NCBI GenBank assembly: GCA_033439765.1
Contig: JAULSN010000032.1
Coordinates: 1 to 13,276 of the forward strand
DNA length: 13,276 nucleotides
Reading direction: 5' to 3'
DNA from: Lasiosphaeria ovina
Lineage: Eukaryota > Ascomycota > Sordariomycetes > Sordariales > Lasiosphaeriaceae
Every line of letters begins with the position of its first letter. Within the stretch, counting starts at the first letter, position 1. Positions 9,001 through 13,276 of the stretch are shown piece by piece. The notes beneath the pieces were generated by a model, which saw nothing but the letters and a program-made list of their open reading frames with translations, searched no databases and had not been told where the DNA came from. The translations under genes were made by a program, and so were the position numbers.

Positions 9001-10248
9001 GCTATATCCCTTACCTATTCTACTCCGGCCTTAGTCTTCGATAGTTATTAACTTCAAAAGCCAACCCTTAGACCGATATGGATTCGATAACATTCTCGTA
9101 ATGGTGGATAGACTTAGTAAGTAACCCTAGTATATCCCCTATTATAAGAACGCCACGGCTAGGGACGCTACCCTAATATACTATGAGGGACCCTATCGAG
9201 TATTCGGATTACCTTACGAAATCGGATCGGATCGAGGACCCCAGTTCATAGCGGACTTCACCGACGAAATATCTAGACTATTCGGGATTAAGTGGAAGCT
9301 CTCTTCTACTAAACACTCTCAGAGCGCCGGCCAAATAGAAATCATAAACCAATATATCGACCAACGTCTACGACCTTCGTCAACCATTACCAGGATAACT
9401 AGTCTAGAGCGATACCCGCCATAGACGCCGTAGCGGGCTCCTTACCATATAATAGTACGGGACTATCCCCATACGAGGTCCTGATGGGTTTCCCGATGAA
9501 CTTACCGTTCGACTAGAGCGCGAGGACCCCCCTCGATACCGCTATTCCTTACCGCGAACGGCTCAACAGATAAGAAGCTCAGGATATAGCGAAACGTATA
9601 TAGGGATTTATCAACTCGGCCAAAGACACGATGCGTTTGGCACAGCAGAGGCAGGCGAAGTAGGCCAACAAATATCGTAGGGAACCTAACTTCGGTCCCG
9701 GCGACTACGTCTTCATTATTAAGAAATCCTGGTCTACTGACCGCCCGAGCGATAAGCTGGACTACCCGTTAATACGCCGCCACTATAAGATCCTTAGTAT
9801 GGTAGGATACTCCTACCAACTGGAAGTCCCGGACGGTTAGAAGGGCTCCTTAGTATTTCACGCCGATCGCCTGAGGAAGTACCTAAACAACCCCGTGCCG
9901 GGACAGACCAACGATAACCCGCCAGGAGAGCTATTTGACAATGAGGAGGAATGGGAAGTAGACAAGATTATTACTTCCCGAACAAACCGAAACGTGCTCC
10001 AATACCAGGTGGAATGGCGCGGATGGGATCCAGATCCAACGTGGTACGATGCATCAGGATTCAAGAATACGCCCCTGAAGCTGGCCGACTTCCACAACCA
10101 ACACCCCGACAATGCAGGCCCGCCGAAGCGACTGCAACAGTGGCGCGAGGCGTGCGAGCGCGACGAAATTGATCCACCTCATAAAGACGATAATACAGCG
10201 ATGGACTCCGGAGTTGTGCGCATACGCCGATCAATACGAAAGAAATAA
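6060..10248 (+). pseudogene. gypsy pol (protease, RT, RNase H, integrase, chromodomain), broken
   Basis: Domains in order: aspartic protease at about 6120-6190 (LID with a frame jump at about 6138, then FISPRFA); reverse transcriptase at about 7100-7980 (LPFGLTN at 7571, YIDD at 7661-7672, catalytic Asp at 7475); RNase H at about 8100-8455 (Asp at 8108, DKELL, DALSR); integrase at about 8830-9880; chromodomain 9952-10107; stop 10246-10248. RT and RNase H acidic residues are kept. In the integrase zinc site the first His is kept (8840), but the other three ligands read Tyr (8861, 8951, 8960); the first catalytic Asp reads Asn (9050), while Asp 9230 and Glu 9338 remain. Frame shifts lie near 6138, 7240, 7311, 7402 and 9373. 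Between 8100 and 8450 alone eleven in-frame TAA/TAG codons occur. 5921-6059 shows no recognisable domain. Confidence 0.9.
9841..10248 (+). other. intact 3' end of pol: integrase tail and chromodomain
   Basis: An open stretch after the last in-frame TAG (9838-9840) to the stop at 10246-10248. It holds the end of the integrase C-terminal region (VFHADRLRKY), an acidic linker, and a chromodomain at 9952-10107 beginning WEVDKII and ending DFHNQHP. Aromatic residues sit at the three positions that form the methyl-lysine cage in HP1-type domains: Trp at 9952, Trp at 10015 and Trp at 10024 (within WRGW). Known: chromoviral chromodomains direct integration toward histone-marked heterochromatin. CpA and TpG are at ordinary frequency here, unlike the rest of pol. 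No own promoter or start is evident, so this is read as a surviving piece rather than an independent gene. Confidence 0.85.
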
Positions 10249-10366
10249 AGCGGTTTATTCCAGAAGGTTACTTATTCGATTACTGTTGGTGGCCACAAAA
10301 TTTTTTTTTTTTTTTCTTTTCACACAAAGGACTCGAGGGCGAGCCTTTTTCGGAAGGGGGGGGTGA
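10249..10366 (+). other. gypsy 3' untranslated region with polypurine tract
   Basis: Contains a run of 15 T at 10301-10315 and the tract GGAAGGGGGGGG at 10352-10363, separated from the 3' LTR by tga. Known: such a purine run primes plus-strand DNA synthesis in LTR elements. Confidence 0.85.
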
Positions 10367-10619
10367 TGTCACGGTCGGCACTAGCGCCAAGGCCCCACCA
10401 CGGATTTAAGCTCATCACTAGCCCCGATTAGGATTAGTCGCACGTGACCTCCCGCAAGCCCCAGAGGTCCGTGCTCCCTGAGCCCTAGCCCATACTTACC
10501 CCGCGACCACAATCGCACCTTTGTAGATTTTCTTCCTTTCTTCTTCACCTTAGAATCCTTAGACTATGGTATAGCTATATTAGCGATCCTTTTCCTAGTT
10601 GCTATTGACCGCTGTCACA
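10367..10619 (+). repeat. gypsy 3' LTR
   Basis: 253 bp, identical to the 5' LTR except T at 10382. It is followed by the target duplication aggtt at 10620-10624. Confidence 0.95.
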
Positions 10620-10658
10620 AGGTTTATATAGACCTGTCCTTTCCCTTAGATAGATTTC
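10620..10658 (-). repeat. gypsy target duplication and inverted A-derived segment, right part
   Basis: 10620-10624 is the right target duplication. 10625-10658 continues the reverse complement of the A segment that begins at 2903, and corresponds to about 2608-2641. It ends exactly where the truncated A copy begins. Confidence 0.75.
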
Positions 10659-10752
10659 TGTTGAACTGCGTGCCTATATAGGCCTGAACTCAGCACCTAT
10701 ATAGGGTGCACAATGCAGCAGGCGGAGCGGAAGCGGTAGCGTGGTCGGGAAC
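10659..10752 (+). mobile_element. repeat A, copy 2, truncated
   Basis: Starts TGTTGAACTGCG and follows A copy 1 through the palindromic cctatataggcctgaa stretch and cagcaccta, diverging in the last third, down to cgggaac, where family B begins. The part that would hold the hairpin array is missing. Confidence 0.8.
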
Positions 10753-11512
10753 TGTTGAAGAGGTTATATCGATAGAGCATTAATTGGGTATCAAAGCGGT
10801 TGAAGGAATGGTAGCTATGGAAAGGTTTTTACGGAAGGTCAGGTTGGAGCTTCCGTGAGAGAGATTCGTTGGCGGTGAAGGACGGCAGAATGGATGATAA
10901 TGAAGAGCAGAAAAAGTGGAGCAGAATGATGTTTGATTGCTGTGATTGGTTGAAGACTGATCAAGATGTGTGTAATTCTAAATACAAAGGTGGGAAAAGG
11001 TCCCCTTATTATACCGGCTTGATCGGACCCTGTTGAACGGAACTCGGCTCTGTTCAACAGTCCGGCTGACAGTTGTTGGCCTTATTTGAAGGCCCAGTTG
11101 GCCTGTTGGCTTACGCTCACGCTGTGCCGGCCCGGTTGGCCGTAACTGACGGCCCGGTCCAAACCGCGGCCAGGTGGCCCGAACGGCGGCCTGGCTGTCG
11201 AAATCGAGTGCCAGCCGGTAGCCAGTTGGCAAGGCTGTAGGTGGCTGTATTGCGTGGCAGTTAGATTGCTTCCAACAACTGTATATAGAAGGTATTATGT
11301 GGTTGTGAATTTTTATTCAGCATTGTATTATATTATACACTGCTTATTTAATTCAAGGGCTTTATATAAGGACCCATTTTTAGGACCCACAAATATTCAT
11401 AGTTATATATTTATATAAGAACCTTAAATATATTTATTATATAATTTTATCTCTTATAGTTATTTATATATAATTATTTAAAGAGTTAAAAATATATATA
11501 TAATAACCAACA
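10753..11512 (+). mobile_element. LTR of family B, copy 2
   Basis: 760 bp running from TGTTGAAGAGG to ATAACCAACA, closely similar to 4330-5106 in its first 300 bp and more diverged after. It has the same layout: a GGCC-rich middle (about 11078-11190), tatataag at 11364-11371 and an AT-rich tail. Flanks are ggaac on the left and attag on the right, so there is no target duplication. The left neighbour is repeat A and the right neighbour is a TPR gene remnant, which points to a rearranged copy or one end of a lost full-length element. Confidence 0.85.
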
Positions 11513-11945
11513 ATTAGACTACTTATCTTACTACTATAATAGCCTCCTTAAGGTCTCCCTCTCGCAGTCCTCTCGTACCGGCGGAACCGAGCTTATTCCC
11601 GAGGTTTTTAACCTCCTTACCGTGGTAGGATGGTTCTTCTGTGTCGATTGGACTACCTGTCTTGCTACATAATCAATGGCCTCCTCGAGGTCTCCCATCT
11701 CGCCAGTCCTCTCGTACCCGGCGACCGAGCTTATTCCCGAGGTTGTTTAACCAAGCTGCCCGGTCCAGGATGGGTTCTTCTGGTATCGATGGACTGCCTG
11801 TCTTGCTTACTGTAATGGCCTCCTCGAGGTCCTCCCATCTCGCCAGTCCTCTCGTACCGGCGACGAGCTTGTCCCGAGGTTGTTTAAGCAAGCGGACCGG
11901 TTAGAATGGTCTTCTGGTATCGATTGACTGTTACGGCCCAGACTC
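11513..11945 (-). pseudogene. tetratricopeptide-repeat (NLR/CHAT-type) gene remnant
   Basis: On the minus strand three repeat units of about 138 bp (46 codons) carry the hallmark of fungal TPR arrays: LNNLG at 11873-11887 and 11736-11750, with a degenerate KNLG at 11598-11609. Each is followed by NKLG- and YERTGEMGDLEEAI-like text, with a frame slip between the halves of each unit. SIPEDH and SIPEEP precede the next helix. A last partial unit (EAI..) runs into repeat B at 11512. Known: repeats of this type form the C-terminal sensor part of many fungal NB-ARC/TPR or CHAT proteins linked to self/non-self recognition. No NB-ARC, CHAT or other partner domain is in the window, so the specific class is inferred. 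Repeated frame breaks and a stop make it non-functional. Confidence 0.75.
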
Positions 11946-12412
11946 TTACTCTGTACGTTAGGGTAAGGGTCTGTTAGTAAGGGTTTATAATTGGCAGAAA
12001 GGTCAGCTGCAACTGGGCAATAAGGGTGGCGTAAGGCGGTGTTAACTTTCCCTCTTCCTCTGAGATCAGACAAAGACTTAGATTGAAAGCTGTCTAGGTA
12101 GGGACTGGTGTGAGTAGCGAGGGAAGCTCGCTGCTCCTAAATAATTCTCAAGCAATAGGCCGAAGCCTGTTGGGGAGCTGTGTCCGGTGACTCGCTTAAG
12201 ACACCGCATTACAGGTGCTATTACAGGTGCCATTTCCTGTGCCATTTGTCTCGGCGCCATTGCCCCGCGGTCAATTATATCGGGGTCGCTCCTGGCCTCG
12301 TGGTTCGCCGTGGTTGCGTGACCAACCGTGCTCACGTGCTTACAACGCTGACATGGCTTGGCAGGTTGTAACAGGTCTCCCCTCCTCCATGGTCGATGTC
12401 CCAACGACCGTA
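11946..12412. other. intergenic between TPR remnant and DUF7924-type gene
   Basis: No supported gene. Frames of up to 108 codons exist but show no family resemblance. A short 12-bp tandem motif (attacaggtgcy and variants) recurs at 12208, 12220 and 12232. The part next to 12412 should contain the 3' UTR of the minus-strand gene. Confidence 0.55.
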
Positions 12413-13276
12413 TTAATGCGCTCCATTGTCAGTACAGGTCTTCTTGTTCGCTTCGTGCTTGCTCGGTGCCGCGTCCGCTGCTGCTGCCTTTGGGAGTTTC
12501 TGCTTTTTGCTCTTGCTGGTTGAGTCTCTAGTCGGTGGTGGGCGAGATTTCGCCGCTTCGGAGGCTCGCTTCCGGCTTTCTTCCAAAAGAGTGTCCAATG
12601 ATTCTCGAATCTCCTTCAAACGATTGTCCTTCCCCCAGTCGATAATGTTCTTGACGTGCTTGCGGAATTCGATATAATGCTCTGGGTCCTGGAGCAAGAA
12701 GCTCTTCACTTTCTGCATGTAGTATTCCAAGTCGCTGTGCTTCCATGAGACATAGAGTCGTGCGACTTCGCCGTTCATGGCGATACTGAATGCGGTGCTG
12801 TCAACTAGTTTGACCTTGCTGCTTTTGCATGCCTTCAACTGACGGTTGAGGCGTTCTGCGATGTTGACGCAAGATGCGGAGCCTCCCAGGCATTGGTTTG
12901 TCGCTACCCAAAGGTCTCCGCCGTTGCCCTTGAATTCGATGACGAAGAATGGGTACATTAACTCCTGATTATTAGCCGTCCCGTTCATCTCGTTTCCCAT
13001 GGAGATGAGCTGCGTTTGCTGGTCGGGGAATGCGTGATGACGACTGTATCCAAACAGCATATCGGGTGTCGGGTTGCTGACTCTGAATTGTGGTCCGGCG
13101 TTGGGGACGGCATGCCTAGACATCGGCTGTTTGTCGCTTCGCTCCAAGCTATCTCCCCCTTCGGGTCCGGGGAATATCCGGGCTCGGAAATAGTCCTCTA
13201 CCTTTGCTTCGTCAAGTCCTCTCGCCTCAAGGTCGTCCAAAGCTATGTCTCGGTACACGTCGTCAGGCGACGGCTC
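12413..13276 (-). CDS. DUF7924-type fungal protein, 5' end outside window
   Basis: The minus-strand frame is open from the window edge (13276) to TAA at 12415-12413, 287 codons. It has no ATG near its upstream end, so the true start lies beyond the window. Seen: PTPDMLFGY (Asp at about 13063-13061), FFVIEFKGNG (Glu at 12937-12935, Lys at 12931-12929), LWVATNQCLGGSASCVN, FSIAMNGEVARLYVSW, and SFLLQDPEHYIEFRKHVKN followed by IIDWGK. The C-terminus is charged and lysine-rich (SKSKKQK), which could be a nuclear signal. Known from memory: these blocks recur in a large, mostly uncharacterised fungal family now called DUF7924. Inferred: PD with a later E-x-K resembles the PD-(D/E)XK nuclease fold, so a nuclease-like role is possible but unproven. 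The visible part is intact. Confidence 0.85.
   Translation of the reverse strand, partial: EPSPDDVYRDIALDDLEARGLDEAKVEDYFRARIFPGPEGGDSLERSDKQPMSRHAVPNAGPQFRVSNPTPDMLFGYSRHHAFPDQQTQLISMGNEMNGTANNQELMYPFFVIEFKGNGGDLWVATNQCLGGSASCVNIAERLNRQLKACKSSKVKLVDSTAFSIAMNGEVARLYVSWKHSDLEYYMQKVKSFLLQDPEHYIEFRKHVKNIIDWGKDNRLKEIRESLDTLLEESRKRASEAAKSRPPPTRDSTSKSKKQKLPKAAAADAAPSKHEANKKTCTDNGAH

Larger units (their letters stand above)
2932..10619 (+). mobile_element. Ty3/gypsy chromovirus retrotransposon, RIP-inactivated, with nested solo LTR
   Basis: Seen: 253-bp LTRs at 2932-3184 and 10367-10619, target duplication aggtt at 2927-2931 and 10620-10624, a G-rich polypurine tract before the 3' LTR, and the domain order gag, protease, reverse transcriptase, RNase H, integrase, chromodomain, which defines Ty3/gypsy chromoviruses. 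It spans 7,688 bp, or 6,906 bp without the nested solo LTR and its duplicated target. The coding interior is broken by many TAA/TAG codons and several one-base shifts. CpA and TpG are nearly absent between about 5,700 and 9,050, moderately depleted on either side, and near normal in the LTRs and last kilobase. CpG is kept throughout. This is the pattern of fungal RIP. The element cannot make its own pol. Confidence 0.95.

Noticed and set aside
5700..9050. APOBEC-like editing of cDNA
   Set aside because: That would give mainly G to A on one strand. Here C to T and G to A both occur, as in RIP.
3313..9840. In-frame TAA/TAG as recoded or read-through codons
   Set aside because: Stops replace both Gln (CAA/CAG) and Trp (TGG) positions, and Cys and His positions become Tyr. 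This fits CpA to TpA mutation on both strands, not a changed code.
10753..11512. Target duplication for the second B copy
   Set aside because: ggaac and attag do not match, nor do slightly shifted ends.
12078..12404. 108-codon minus-strand frame
   Set aside because: No recognisable motif, and part of it simply translates a 12-bp repeat.

Overview
The window looks like a transposon-rich stretch of a filamentous ascomycete (Pezizomycotina) genome. The evidence is two fungal protein families at the edges (a DUF3455 secreted-type protein and a DUF7924-type protein), a short fungal intron with a GTAAGT donor, a CTAAC branch site and a CAG acceptor, and a retrotransposon carrying the signature of repeat-induced point mutation (RIP): CpA to TpA on both strands with CpG kept. 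No bacterial-type operon, rRNA, tRNA or CRISPR array is visible.

Layout from left to right. 1-703 (+) is the 3' part of a DUF3455 gene with one intron and one apparent frameshift. 704-1811 is non-coding with simple repeats. 1812-1986 is a degenerate array of about 31-bp units. 2031-2902 is an LTR-like repeat (called A here) that carries an unusual array of hairpins sharing a 7-nt loop. 2932-10619 is a Ty3/gypsy chromovirus with 253-bp LTRs that differ at one base and a 5-bp target duplication (aggtt). Its gag and pol are dead, full of stops explained by CpA to TpA change, while its 3' end (integrase C-terminus and chromodomain) is almost untouched. A 777-bp solo LTR of another family (B) sits inside gag at 4330-5106 with its own perfect 5-bp target duplication (agttg).

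Right of the gypsy element are a truncated A copy (10659-10752), a second B copy without a matching target duplication (10753-11512), and the remains of a tetratricopeptide-repeat gene on the minus strand (11513-11945), of the kind found in fungal NLR/CHAT-type proteins. The window ends in a minus-strand gene for a DUF7924-type protein (12413-13276, 5' end outside the window) with a possible PD-(D/E)XK nuclease signature.

Inferred order of events: A-family copies and an inverted A segment came together; the gypsy element inserted into that inverted segment; its interior was heavily mutated by RIP; the B element entered gag and later collapsed to a solo LTR. The genes do not form a working pathway. 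The points most worth following are the hairpin array in A, and the mismatch between near-identical gypsy LTRs and a saturated RIP interior.
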